Shown here in pieces: positions 24,613 through 32,144 of a DNA stretch of 35,467 bases (within the stretch, counting starts at the first letter, position 1; every line of letters begins with the position of its first letter). The position numbers were made by a program, and so were the translations under genes. The notes under the pieces were generated by a model that saw only the letters and a program-made list of their open reading frames with translations, was not told where the DNA came from and did not search any database. This stretch comes from DASTBU01 sp035711845 (GTDB lineage Bacteria; Acidobacteriota; Vicinamibacteria; Vicinamibacterales; 2-12-FULL-66-21): NCBI GenBank assembly GCA_035711845.1, contig DASTBU010000147.1, positions 1-35,467 on the forward strand, given 5' to 3'.

Positions 24613-25170
24613 ATGGAGCTGTTTCCTCGTCTGCTGTTCGTGCTGGGCGTGGGCTTCTTCTGCGCCAACGTCCGGCTGCTCGTCCAGTTCATCCGTTTTC
24701 TGAAGATCCGCTCCTCCGCCCTGCTGACGTGGCCCGGCAGCCGACCTCCGTTCTACGGCCTGCTGCTCGCGATGGGCGCGGTACTCGGACTCCTGATCAT
24801 CTACAAGCTGGCCTACCTGCACCGCCATCCCGCCGACGTGTTCGGCGAGAGCATGATGATGCTCTACTACGGCTACGGTGTGCCCTTGAGCCTGCGCATC
24901 GGCCGCGGATTCTACGAGGATGGCATCTGGGCGGATGGCGGCTTCATTCCGTACCAACACATCGGGGGGCTGGCCTGGCGGGAAAGCGAGCGGCAAGTGA
25001 CGCTGGTGCTGATCTACCGCATGCGCCAACTGGCGCGACGGCTCGTTGTCCCTGAAAGCTACTACGGCGCCGCTCGACGGCTGCTGCGCGACAAGATCGC
25101 CGCCCACGACATCCACTTCACGGGCAAGTCCCTCGATCTGGGCCTGCACGACGAAAGGGAGGACGCATAG
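24613..25170 (+). CDS. Membrane protein of unknown function
   Basis: The 185-residue protein has an N-terminal membrane segment (LFPRLLFVLGVGFFCANV), a second at about residues 47-65 (FYGLLLAMGAVLGLLIIYKL) and a possible third at 80-95. The C-terminal half is soluble and reads like a PH- or DUF5673-like beta domain (GFYEDGIWADGGFIPYQHIG, then RQVTLVLIYRMRQLARR). That wording resembles proteins annotated only as hypothetical. It follows tdk by 55 bases. A repeat array follows its stop after a few bases. Confidence 0.7.
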   Translation: MELFPRLLFVLGVGFFCANVRLLVQFIRFLKIRSSALLTWPGSRPPFYGLLLAMGAVLGLLIIYKLAYLHRHPADVFGESMMMLYYGYGVPLSLRIGRGFYEDGIWADGGFIPYQHIGGLAWRESERQVTLVLIYRMRQLARRLVVPESYYGAARRLLRDKIAAHDIHFTGKSLDLGLHDEREDA

Positions 25171-25174
25171 GAGA

Positions 25175-25252
25175 AGTGCTGAGTGCTGAGTGCTGAATGC
25201 TGAATTCAAACACTCACGCAAAATTCAGAATTCAGCATTCAAAATTCAGAAT
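25175..25252. repeat. Paired heptamer arrays (TGCTGAG)n and (AATTCAG)n
   Basis: Units TGCTGAG, TGCTGAG, TGCTGAA, TGCTGAA are followed by a spacer and then AATTCAG, AATTCAG, CATTCAA, AATTCAG. The left part uses the same unit as the array at 23821. The element fills the gap between two convergent genes and ends at the stop codon of the small membrane protein. Confidence 0.88.
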
Positions 25253-25449
25253 TACAGCGAGTCCCCCACGATCCAGCCGATTGGCCCATCTCCGCTGGCC
25301 ATCGGATCGCGCAGCCAGTCCGGCGGGGTCAGCCAGACGAAGGCCAGGATCGCGATCACCATCAGGTCGTACTGCCAGGTGGCCCGGTCGTAGGTCCAGA
25401 AGAACGCGTTCCACAGCACGCGGGCGGGGAGCGTGGCGGCGCGCTTCAT
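25252..25449 (-). CDS. Small membrane protein (65 residues) coupled to the phosphatidyltransferase gene
   Basis: The ATG overlaps the upstream stop codon by four bases (ATGA), a strong sign of translational coupling. One hydrophobic segment is visible (YDLMVIAILAFVWLTPPDWL), preceded by basic and aromatic residues (LWNAFFWTYDRATWQ). No family was recognised. The coupling suggests an accessory subunit or regulator of the CDP-alcohol enzyme. Its stop lies at the edge of a repeat array, which might have changed its C-terminus. Confidence 0.7.
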   Translation of the reverse strand: MKRAATLPARVLWNAFFWTYDRATWQYDLMVIAILAFVWLTPPDWLRDPMASGDGPIGWIVGDSL

Positions 25450-26045
25450 GCCAGGGCCTCGCGCGTGTCCCGCAGTTCGCGATACGTGTAGATAATCCGG
25501 TCGGCGACCGTGAAGACCGAGAGCACGAGAATCACCCACAGCACCGCCGCCATCCGGTTGGTGAAGGCCCCGATCATGAAGAGCACGATCCGTTCGGGAC
25601 GCTCCATGAACCCGACCTTGCACTTGTGGATCAGGGACTCCGCGCGCGCTCGCGTGTAGCTCGTCATGATGGCGAACATCATCGCCAGCGCCGTCACCAT
25701 CACGTAGTCGGTCCGGTCGAGCCGCGAGTACAGGTAGATCAGACCGATGAAGAGCGAGATGTCCGAGAAGCGGTCGACGACCGAGTCCCAGAAGCCGCCG
25801 AAGGCGCTGACCTCGTCGAGCTCCAGCGCGACTTTGCCGTCGATGAAATCGAAGATGTTCGCGATGACCATGATGACGCCCGCCGTCATGAACCGGCCGA
25901 GGCCGAGGGCCCAGGCTGCCGCGACGTTGATCAGGACGCCGATGAAGGTGAGGATGTTGGGGTGAATCCGCAGCGCCACGCACGTGCTGATGATCAGCTG
26001 GAGCGGGAACATGCAGATGCGACCGATGAGTCCGGTGAAAGTCAT
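25446..26045 (-). CDS. CDP-alcohol phosphatidyltransferase family membrane protein
   Basis: Members of this family transfer a phosphatidyl group from CDP-diacylglycerol to an alcohol and so make phospholipid head groups. The 199-residue product has several membrane segments. The family motif DxxDGxxAR-x8-GxxxDxxxD appears as DFIDGKVALELDEVSAFGGF followed by WDSVVD, so all four Asp are present but the Arg is Leu. The product alcohol (glycerol phosphate, inositol phosphate or another) cannot be read from the sequence. The ATG at 26045 was chosen; upstream in-frame codons lie across the uvrC promoter. It is coupled to the small membrane protein downstream. Confidence 0.85.
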   Translation of the reverse strand: MTFTGLIGRICMFPLQLIISTCVALRIHPNILTFIGVLINVAAAWALGLGRFMTAGVIMVIANIFDFIDGKVALELDEVSAFGGFWDSVVDRFSDISLFIGLIYLYSRLDRTDYVMVTALAMMFAIMTSYTRARAESLIHKCKVGFMERPERIVLFMIGAFTNRMAAVLWVILVLSVFTVADRIIYTYRELRDTREALA

Positions 26046-26048
26046 GGA

Positions 26049-26077
26049 TTCGGAGCGCCGGCGCCGCACGCTATAAT
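26049..26077 (+). promoter_or_regulatory. Promoter of uvrC
   Basis: TATAAT (26072-26077) is a perfect -10 element. TTCGGA (26049-26054) lies 17 bases upstream as a weak -35. The start point would be near 26084, 23-32 bases before the uvrC start codons. It lies directly upstream of, and nearly touches, the start codon of the divergent phosphatidyltransferase gene. Confidence 0.6.
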
Positions 26078-26106
26078 GAAAGGTTCCGACCGCGTCAAGG
26101 CGCGCA

Positions 26107-28017
26107 GTGTACCGCATGCCGATCCGTGATCTCAAGGCCCAGATCGCCCGCCTGCCGGAGCAGCCCGGCGTCTACCTGTATTACAACGGGGCGGGGGAGA
26201 CGCTGTACGTCGGCAAGGCCCGGGTCCTTCGCGACCGGGTCCGAAGCTACCTGGGCGCGCAGGGTCTCAGCCCGCGCATCGATGCGCTCCTGGACGAGGC
26301 CACGGGTCTCGAGGTCATCGTCACCGACTCGGTCATGGAGGCGCTCGCGCTCGAGAACCACCTGATCAAGCAGCGCACGCCGAAATACAACATCCTGCTG
26401 CGCGACGACAAGAACTATCCCTATCTGCAGTTGACGACGGGCGAGGCGTTCCCCCGCGTGCTGGTCGCGCGGCGCGTCGAGCGGGACGATCACGTCTATG
26501 CAGGGCCTTTCCTGCCGGCCTCGCTCGGCCGGCGGACGATGTCGCTGACCCATCGGCTCTTCGGCATCCGGTCGTGCAATGAGGTGATCACGGGCGGGCG
26601 GGGTCGGCCCTGTCTCGAGTACGACATCAAGCGGTGTCTGGCGCCCTGCGTACGCGAGATTTGTTCGGAGCAGGAGTATCGCGTGGCAGTCGAGCACACC
26701 CGGCTGTTCCTGGAGGGCCGGAACGACGAGCTGCTCGCGACCATGCGCCGGCGCATGGCGGAGGCGGCCGCCGAGGAGCGCTTCGAGCAGGCCGCGCAGC
26801 TCCGGGATGCGATCCGGGTGATCGACACCCTGCGCACGCGGCAGCAGAAGATGGCCAGCGTGGCGCTGGGCGACCGTGATGCGTTCGGGTTGAAGGTGGG
26901 CCCGGCCGGTGCGGTCGTTCAGATCTTCCAGGTCCGCGGCGGCAAGGTCGTCGAGCGCGTGGAGCTCGTCACGGACGCGGGCGCGCCCGAGCCACTGGAT
27001 CCCGAGGTGCGTCGAATCGCCGGCACCGAGACGGAAGTCCTGCAGGCGGCTCTCCAGCAGTTCTACGAGGAGCGCGTCGCGCCGCCGGAAGTGCACCTGC
27101 CTGTCGCGTTTACCGCGGCAGACACGGAGATGCTCGAAGGGTGGCTGACGGCCCAGTCCGAGCGCCGCGTCCGCCTGGTCGTGCCGAGGCGCGGAGAGAA
27201 GCGCGGGCTGCTCGACCTGGCCGCACGCAACGCCGAGGTCGCCTATCAGCAGCGCTTCAACGAGAACGTGGCCGCGCACTACGACGCGCTCGAAACGCTT
27301 CGCGCGGTGCTGGGGCTGCCATCGGTGCCGCGCCGCATCGAATGCTTCGACATCTCGACCATCCAGGGCAGCGAGACCGTCGCCTCGATGGTGGTGTGCG
27401 AGGACGGCCGTATGAAGCGATCGGAGTATAGGAAATATCGCATCCGGGGCTCCGGGGGCGGGGCTCGGGGCTCGAAACCCGAGCCCCGAGCGCCGAGTTC
27501 CGAGCCCCGAATCCAGGACGACTTCGCCGCCATGCGCGAGGTCGTGCTGCGGCGCTGCCGGAAGCTGCTGGAGAACGGTGGGCCCTTTCCGGATCTCATT
27601 CTGATCGACGGTGGCAAGGGCCAGTTGTCCGCGGCCTACGCCGCGCTCGAGGAGCTGGGGCTCGGGAACCTGGTGGCGGCTGGCATCGCGAAGAAAGAGG
27701 AGCTGCTGTTCACCCGCGATCGTCAGGATCCGATCGCGCTGAAGGAAGACTCTCCGGCGCTGCACCTGATCCAGCGAATCCGTGACGAGGCGCATCGCTT
27801 CGCGGTCACGTTCCACCGGTTGTCGAGGACCAGACGGGACCTGCAGTCCGATCTGGATGTCATCGTCGGAGTGGGCCCCCGCCGGAGGAGAGCGCTCCTG
27901 ACGGCGTTCGGCAGCCTCGCCGGCGTCCGGCGTGCGACGCGCGAGGAGCTCGTCCGGGCGGTCGGCACGCGGTGCGCGGACGCCGTGCTGGCCCATTTCG
28001 CGTCGCAGGCCCGATAA
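26107..28017 (+). CDS. uvrC: UvrABC excinuclease subunit C, with an in-frame repeat insertion
   Basis: UvrC makes both incisions around damaged DNA in nucleotide excision repair. The 636-residue product has the GIY-YIG nuclease at residues 10-95 (GVYLYYNGAGETLYVGKARV), a Cys-rich region (CLEYDIKRCLAPC), a UVR domain near 215 (EERFEQAAQLRDAIRVI) and the RNase H-like C-terminal nuclease (IECFDISTIQGSETVASMVV; LILIDGGKGQLSAAYAALEE). It ends with helix-hairpin-helix motifs (IVGVGPRRRRALLTAFGSLA). Between YRKYRIR and DDFAAMREVV the family usually has about five residues. Here a Gly/Ser/Pro/Arg-rich stretch of about 23 residues (448-470) is inserted, encoded by a palindromic heptamer repeat. The start is GTG 26107 or ATG 26116. 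Confidence 0.95.
   Translation: MYRMPIRDLKAQIARLPEQPGVYLYYNGAGETLYVGKARVLRDRVRSYLGAQGLSPRIDALLDEATGLEVIVTDSVMEALALENHLIKQRTPKYNILLRDDKNYPYLQLTTGEAFPRVLVARRVERDDHVYAGPFLPASLGRRTMSLTHRLFGIRSCNEVITGGRGRPCLEYDIKRCLAPCVREICSEQEYRVAVEHTRLFLEGRNDELLATMRRRMAEAAAEERFEQAAQLRDAIRVIDTLRTRQQKMASVALGDRDAFGLKVGPAGAVVQIFQVRGGKVVERVELVTDAGAPEPLDPEVRRIAGTETEVLQAALQQFYEERVAPPEVHLPVAFTAADTEMLEGWLTAQSERRVRLVVPRRGEKRGLLDLAARNAEVAYQQRFNENVAAHYDALETLRAVLGLPSVPRRIECFDISTIQGSETVASMVVCEDGRMKRSEYRKYRIRGSGGGARGSKPEPRAPSSEPRIQDDFAAMREVVLRRCRKLLENGGPFPDLILIDGGKGQLSAAYAALEELGLGNLVAAGIAKKEELLFTRDRQDPIALKEDSPALHLIQRIRDEAHRFAVTFHRLSRTRRDLQSDLDVIVGVGPRRRRALLTAFGSLAGVRRATREELVRAVGTRCADAVLAHFASQAR
27445..27510. repeat. Palindromic heptamer repeat inside uvrC
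   Basis: An inner 12-bp perfect stem (27463-27474 with 27480-27491, loop AAACC) is nested in an outer 8-bp stem (27445-27452 with 27502-27509). The left side contains GGGCTCG twice in tandem. The right side reads as heptamers CCGAGCC, CCGAGCG, CCGAGTT, CCGAGCC. It keeps the uvrC frame open. Confidence 0.88.
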
Positions 28018-28021
28018 CTCC

Positions 28022-28050
28022 TTGAAAGATCAGCGGCTTTCTCTTACGCT
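28022..28050 (+). promoter_or_regulatory. Possible promoter of the M50-trpS-scpAB run
   Basis: TTGAAA (28022-28027) and TACGCT (28045-28050) are 17 bases apart, in the gap between uvrC and the M50 protease gene. The -10 keeps only the key T, A and final T. Confidence 0.45.
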
Positions 28051-28080
28051 TGAGCGGGTCCGGAGCCGCCGAACGTCCAA

Positions 28081-28719
28081 GTGAATCAATCTGTCGATCT
28101 GTTGTCCATCGCCATCCCGATCGCCATCATCCTGGCGGCCCTGACGATTCACGAAGCGGCGCATGCGTGGAGCGCCGATCGCCTCGGCGACCCCACCGCG
28201 CGCCTGCTGGGGCGCGTTTCGTTGAATCCCGCCGTGCACATCGATCCGATCGGGACCATCGTGCTTCCACTCCTCGCAGCGGTCAGCGGGCTGCCGGTCA
28301 TCGGATGGGCCAAGCCGGTGCCGGTCAACACGAGCCGCCTCGGGCATCCGCGCCGTGATTTCATGATCGTGGCGGCCGCCGGCCCGGTCAGCAATCTGCT
28401 GCAGGCTGTGGTGGCGGCGATCCTCCTGAAGGTGCTCGTGCCGGCCGGGGCAGCGGGGCTCGGCGGCGCGAGCCTCGGTCATATTCTGTTCTCCGCCATC
28501 GCGATCAATGTCTTCCTGGCGGTGTTCAACCTGATTCCGATTCCACCGCTCGATGGCGGCAACGTGCTGGCCGGGCTGCTGCCGCCCTCGGCCGCCCGCA
28601 TCTTCGACGGTATGCGGCCGTTCGGCTTCATCATCCTCTGGGGACTGCTGTTCACCGGAGCGCTGAGCGCGATCATCCTTCCGCCGGCATTCTTTCTGAT
28701 AAGGCTGTTGCAGCCGTGA
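28081..28719 (+). CDS. Site-2 protease-like zinc metalloprotease (M50 family)
   Basis: This 212-residue membrane protein carries HEAAH at residues 24-28 inside the first membrane segment and the second metal motif NLIPIPPLDGG near residue 150. Together these define the intramembrane M50 zinc protease site. Several more hydrophobic helices follow (FMIVAAAGPVSNLLQAVVAA, FGFIILWGLLFTGALSAIIL). It has the compact form without PDZ or CBS domains. In this common gene neighbourhood (followed by trpS and scpA) the substrate is unknown. The start is GTG. It overlaps trpS by four bases (GTGA). Confidence 0.92.
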   Translation: MNQSVDLLSIAIPIAIILAALTIHEAAHAWSADRLGDPTARLLGRVSLNPAVHIDPIGTIVLPLLAAVSGLPVIGWAKPVPVNTSRLGHPRRDFMIVAAAGPVSNLLQAVVAAILLKVLVPAGAAGLGGASLGHILFSAIAINVFLAVFNLIPIPPLDGGNVLAGLLPPSAARIFDGMRPFGFIILWGLLFTGALSAIILPPAFFLIRLLQP

Positions 28720-29708
28720 AACGACGCGTGGTGTCGGGCATGCGGCCGACGGGCAAGCTCCACCTGGGACATCTCGTCGGCGCGCTCGAGAACTGGGCGG
28801 CACTGCAGGACGAGTACGAGTGTTTCTATTTCGTCGCCGACTGGCATGCGCTCACCAGCGAGTACGCGGACACGTCGGAGATCGTCGCGAATGCGTACGA
28901 CATGGTCGCCGACTGGATCGCCGCGGGGCTCGACCCCGAGCGCAGCACGCTGTTCGTGCAGTCGCTCGTGCCCGAGCACGCCGAGTTGAACCTGCTGCTG
29001 TCGATGACCATTCCGATACCCTGGCTCGAGCGCGTGCCGACCTATAAGGAGCAGATGGAGCAGCTCTCCGACAAGGATCTGTCCACGCTGGGGTTTCTCG
29101 GGTACCCGCTGCTGCAAACCGCGGACATCATCATCTACAATGCGCACTTCGTGCCGGTGGGTGAAGACCAGGTGCCGCATCTGGAGCTCAGCCGCGAGAT
29201 CGTGCGGCGGTTTCACAACTTCTTCGGCGAGCTGTTCGTCGAGCCCCTCCCGAAGCTCACCGATGTCTCGCGCCTCCCGGGCATCGACAACCGGAAGATG
29301 TCGAAGAGCTACGGCAACGCAATCAACGTGTCCGACGACGCCGAGACGGTGCGGAAGAAGGTGATGCAGATGTACACCGATCCCAAGCGCGTGCGCGCGG
29401 ACATCCCCGGGACGGTGGAAGGGAACCCGGTGTTCCTCTATCACGACGCGTTCAACCGGGACCGCGCCGAAGTGGAGGATCTGAAGACGCGCTATCGGGC
29501 CGGCACGGTCGGCGACGTCGAGGTGAAGACGAAGCTCGCGAAGGCGATCAACGCGCACCTCGACCCCATACGCGCGCGCCGCGCCGAGGTGCTGACGAAA
29601 CCGTCCGCCGTGCGGGACATCCTGCACGAAGGCTCGCGCAAGGCGCGCGTCATCGCGCAGGCCACCATGGACCGCGTGCGCGCGGCCGTGAAGCTGAAGT
29701 ACGACTAA
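28716..29708 (+). CDS. trpS: Tryptophanyl-tRNA synthetase
   Basis: The enzyme charges tRNA-Trp with tryptophan using ATP. The 330-residue product has the class I signatures HLGH (residues 16-19, in PTGKLHLGHLVGALENW) and KMSKS (in GIDNRKMSKSYGNAINV), and conserved family segments such as FYFVADWHALT and LGYPLLQTADIIIY. Length is normal. It starts with GTG overlapping the M50 stop and ends in a TAATG overlap with scpA, so the three are translationally coupled. Confidence 0.97.
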   Translation: MKRRVVSGMRPTGKLHLGHLVGALENWAALQDEYECFYFVADWHALTSEYADTSEIVANAYDMVADWIAAGLDPERSTLFVQSLVPEHAELNLLLSMTIPIPWLERVPTYKEQMEQLSDKDLSTLGFLGYPLLQTADIIIYNAHFVPVGEDQVPHLELSREIVRRFHNFFGELFVEPLPKLTDVSRLPGIDNRKMSKSYGNAINVSDDAETVRKKVMQMYTDPKRVRADIPGTVEGNPVFLYHDAFNRDRAEVEDLKTRYRAGTVGDVEVKTKLAKAINAHLDPIRARRAEVLTKPSAVRDILHEGSRKARVIAQATMDRVRAAVKLKYD

Positions 29709-30499
29709 TGGACCAGGAATTCGACTCCATCCTCGAGGCCTATCCGGTCAGGCTGCAGAACTTCGAAGGCCCGCTCGATCTGCTGCTGCACCTCATCAAG
29801 CAGCACGAGTTGAGCATCTACGACATTCCGATCGCGCTCATCACGCAGCAGTACCTCGACTACATCGATTTGATGCAGGAGCTCAACCTGGATGTCGCCG
29901 GGGAGTTCCTCGTCATGGCCGCGACGCTGATTCACATCAAGTCGCGTATGCTGCTGCCACGGCCCGATCCCGCACAAGAGGACCCGGAGGAGGATCCGCG
30001 CGAAGCCCTCGTCCGGCGGCTCCTGGAGCACCAGAAGTTCAAGGCGGCCGCCGAGCTGCTGCACGAGCGCGAAACGCTCCGCAGCGCGCAGTGGACGCGG
30101 CCCGACGGCCCCATCGTCGAGATCGCCGGCGAAGCGCCCGAACCCGAAGTCGAGGTCGATCTCTTCAGCCTCATCAGCGCGTTCCGGGCCGTCGTCGAGC
30201 GGGCACGCCAGCGGCCGAAGATCTACCTGCCCGGCGAGCAGATCCCCATCGAGGATCGGATCCAGCAGCTCATGGCCAAGCTGTCGGAAACGGAAGCGTG
30301 CGGCTTCGAGGATCTGTTCGCCGACGTGGAGACACGAGCGGGCCTGATCGTGACGTTCCTGGCGCTGCTCGAGATGATTCGGCTGAAGCTGGTTCGCGTG
30401 TTCCAGTCGGGCGCGGTCGGGCCAATCCGGGTCTACAAGCGGGCGCGGCCCGCCGATGCGCCCCGGCCGCTCGGCGATCCGGAGCGAGTGGAACAGTAG
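29708..30499 (+). CDS. scpA: Segregation and condensation protein A
   Basis: ScpA is the kleisin that bridges SMC heads and helps to compact and separate chromosomes. The 263-residue protein starts with the standard block YPVRLQNFEGPLDLLLHLIK followed by HELSIYDIPIALITQQYLDY, then GEFLVMAATLIHIKSRMLLP. The winged-helix C-terminal part contains GLIVTFLALLEMIRLKLVRV. It overlaps trpS by one base. Its partner scpB follows after 188 bases. Confidence 0.95.
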   Translation: MDQEFDSILEAYPVRLQNFEGPLDLLLHLIKQHELSIYDIPIALITQQYLDYIDLMQELNLDVAGEFLVMAATLIHIKSRMLLPRPDPAQEDPEEDPREALVRRLLEHQKFKAAAELLHERETLRSAQWTRPDGPIVEIAGEAPEPEVEVDLFSLISAFRAVVERARQRPKIYLPGEQIPIEDRIQQLMAKLSETEACGFEDLFADVETRAGLIVTFLALLEMIRLKLVRVFQSGAVGPIRVYKRARPADAPRPLGDPERVEQ

Positions 30500-30687
30500 C
30501 GAGGGTGCCCGAATGGCGGTCCGGGGTGTACCGTTAGCTGAATGAAACGTCGTACCCCGCCGTGGCAGATTCGGTGGCTCGGGCGGATTCAGCGGCTGTG
30601 GCGGTCATGGCGATTCCGACAGTTCAGGTAATCGGAATCGCGAAGGATGGCAATCCAGGCAACTATGGCAATGCAGTAGAGGCTCCC

Positions 30688-31365
30688 GTGTCTGATCACC
30701 TCAAACCCGTCGTCGAAGCATTGATCTTTGCGTCGCCCGAGCCGCTCACACGAAAGACGTTGTACCGGTTGCTCGATGGCGAGCCGAGGGAAGACGTCGA
30801 TGCCGCGCTGGCCTCCGTGCGTGCCGATTACGAGAGTCCGGGCGGACTACAGCTCGTCGAAGTCGCCGGCGGCTATCAGATCGTGACCCGCCCGGAACTG
30901 AACGAATGGGTCCGCAAGCTGTTCCACGAGCGGACGACACAGAAGCTGTCGCTGCAGTCGCTGGAGACGCTGGCCGTCATCGCCTACAAGCAGCCGGTTA
31001 CGGCTCCAGAGATCGCGGAGATCCGAGGGGTCACCAGCAGCGGCAGCGTCCTGTCGACGCTGGTCGAGCGGCGCCTGATCAAGACCGTCGGACGCAAGCA
31101 GGTGGTGGGGCGCCCGTTCATGTACGCCACCACGCGGGAATTCCTCGAGCGGTTCGGCCTCAACGACCTCAGCGACCTGCCGAAGGTGGAGGAAATGGCG
31201 GACGCGCTGGGCTTCGAGCTGCCGACCGCGCTCTCCGAGCCGACGGTCGCGGCGAGTCCGCTGCCGTTTGACGGGGAGCCGGGCTCTGCGGATTGCGGTC
31301 CCGAACCCGACGGCCACCTGGAAGAGCCCGTCGGCGTGGGCGAGGGCGACGAAACGGTGCACTGA
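30688..31365 (+). CDS. scpB: Segregation and condensation protein B
   Basis: ScpB dimers bind ScpA in the SMC complex. The winged-helix body is clear: LKPVVEALIFASPEPLTRKT, LQLVEVAGGYQIVTRPELNE, LSLQSLETLAVIAYKQPVTA, EIRGVTSSGSVLSTLVERRL, and GRPFMYATTREFLERFGLND. The GTG at 30688 with TAGAGG seven bases upstream opens at SDHLKPVVEAL, the usual family start, and gives 225 residues. GTG at 30562 or ATG at 30607 would add a poorly conserved leader. The C-terminus has an extra acidic, disordered tail of about 45 residues. Confidence 0.93.
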   Translation: MSDHLKPVVEALIFASPEPLTRKTLYRLLDGEPREDVDAALASVRADYESPGGLQLVEVAGGYQIVTRPELNEWVRKLFHERTTQKLSLQSLETLAVIAYKQPVTAPEIAEIRGVTSSGSVLSTLVERRLIKTVGRKQVVGRPFMYATTREFLERFGLNDLSDLPKVEEMADALGFELPTALSEPTVAASPLPFDGEPGSADCGPEPDGHLEEPVGVGEGDETVH

Positions 31366-31396
31366 TCGCGCGATCGCGATCGCTCGATCGCGCGAT
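31365..31396. repeat. Palindromic GATCGC repeat between scpB and rluB
   Basis: Positions 31365-31376 and 31385-31396 form a perfect 12-bp inverted repeat with an 8-base loop. The sequence is a chain of GATCGCGC/GATCGC/GATCGCTC units. It starts at the last base of the scpB stop codon and ends on the first ATG of the pseudouridine synthase gene. Confidence 0.85.
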
Positions 31397-32144
31397 GATC
31401 TTTATGTCGCTCGAACGGCTCCAGAAGATCATCTCCTCTGCCGGCATCGCATCCCGGCGCAGCGCCGAGACGCTGATCGCGCAGGGACGAGTGTCGGTCA
31501 ACGGCCGAACGATCACCGAGCTTGGGACCAAAGCCGATCCGGCAGCGGACGACATCCGCGTGGACGGTCGGCGCGTCAGGCAACCCTCGCGACGCCGGTA
31601 CATCCTGCTCAACAAGCCGCGCGGTTATATCACGAGCCGCTCGGATCCCCAGCGGCGGCCGACGGTCATGGACCTGCTGCACGCACGCGGGGTTCGCGAT
31701 GCGGTCTACCCGGTCGGCCGGCTCGACTTCGACTCCGAAGGATTGCTGCTGCTCACGAGCGACGGCGACCTCGCGGCGAGGCTCACGCATCCACGGCACG
31801 AGATCGAGCGCGAGTACGAGGTGCAGGTCCTCGGCGTTCCCGACGAGCGCCAGCTTCGCCGGCTCGAGCGCGGCATCCTCATCGACGGCCGGAAGACCGC
31901 GCCGGCGCAGGTGACGCTTCGCAAGGTCATCGAAAAAGCGGGCGGCGCTCAGGCCCTGCTGTCGCTGACGCTGCACGAGGGACGCAACCGGCAGATACGG
32001 AAAATGTGCGAAGCCGTCGGCCACCCCGTCGTGCGCCTTCGGCGCGTGCGCATCGGGCCGATCCGCGACACGGGGCTCAGGCCTGGTGAGTTTCGCGACC
32101 TGACGCCCCGCGAGATCGGCGTGCTCGAGGGCGACCGGCCCTGA
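31395..32144 (+). CDS. rluB: 23S rRNA pseudouridine synthase, RluB/RsuA family
   Basis: The enzyme isomerises a specific uridine of rRNA to pseudouridine. An N-terminal S4 RNA-binding domain (SLERLQKIISSAGIASRRSA; GRVSVNGRTITELGTK) precedes the catalytic domain. That contains LNKPRGYITSRSDPQRRPTV and the active-site block VYPVGRLDFDSEGLLLLTSD with its Asp, then THPRHEIEREYEV and LHEGRNRQIRKMCEAVGHPV. The symbol is by family and gene context; RluE- or RsuA-type specificity is not excluded. The start is ATG at 31395 or 31404; neither has a clear ribosome-binding site, so coupling to scpB is likely. Confidence 0.9.
   Translation: MIFMSLERLQKIISSAGIASRRSAETLIAQGRVSVNGRTITELGTKADPAADDIRVDGRRVRQPSRRRYILLNKPRGYITSRSDPQRRPTVMDLLHARGVRDAVYPVGRLDFDSEGLLLLTSDGDLAARLTHPRHEIEREYEVQVLGVPDERQLRRLERGILIDGRKTAPAQVTLRKVIEKAGGAQALLSLTLHEGRNRQIRKMCEAVGHPVVRLRRVRIGPIRDTGLRPGEFRDLTPREIGVLEGDRP

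Noticed and set aside
26095..27996. A 633-codon open frame antisense to uvrC
   Set aside because: Same reason: it mirrors uvrC codons and shows no recognisable domain.
30562..30687. N-terminal extension of ScpB
   Set aside because: The sequence is unlike the family, and a well-placed TAGAGG supports the GTG at 30688.
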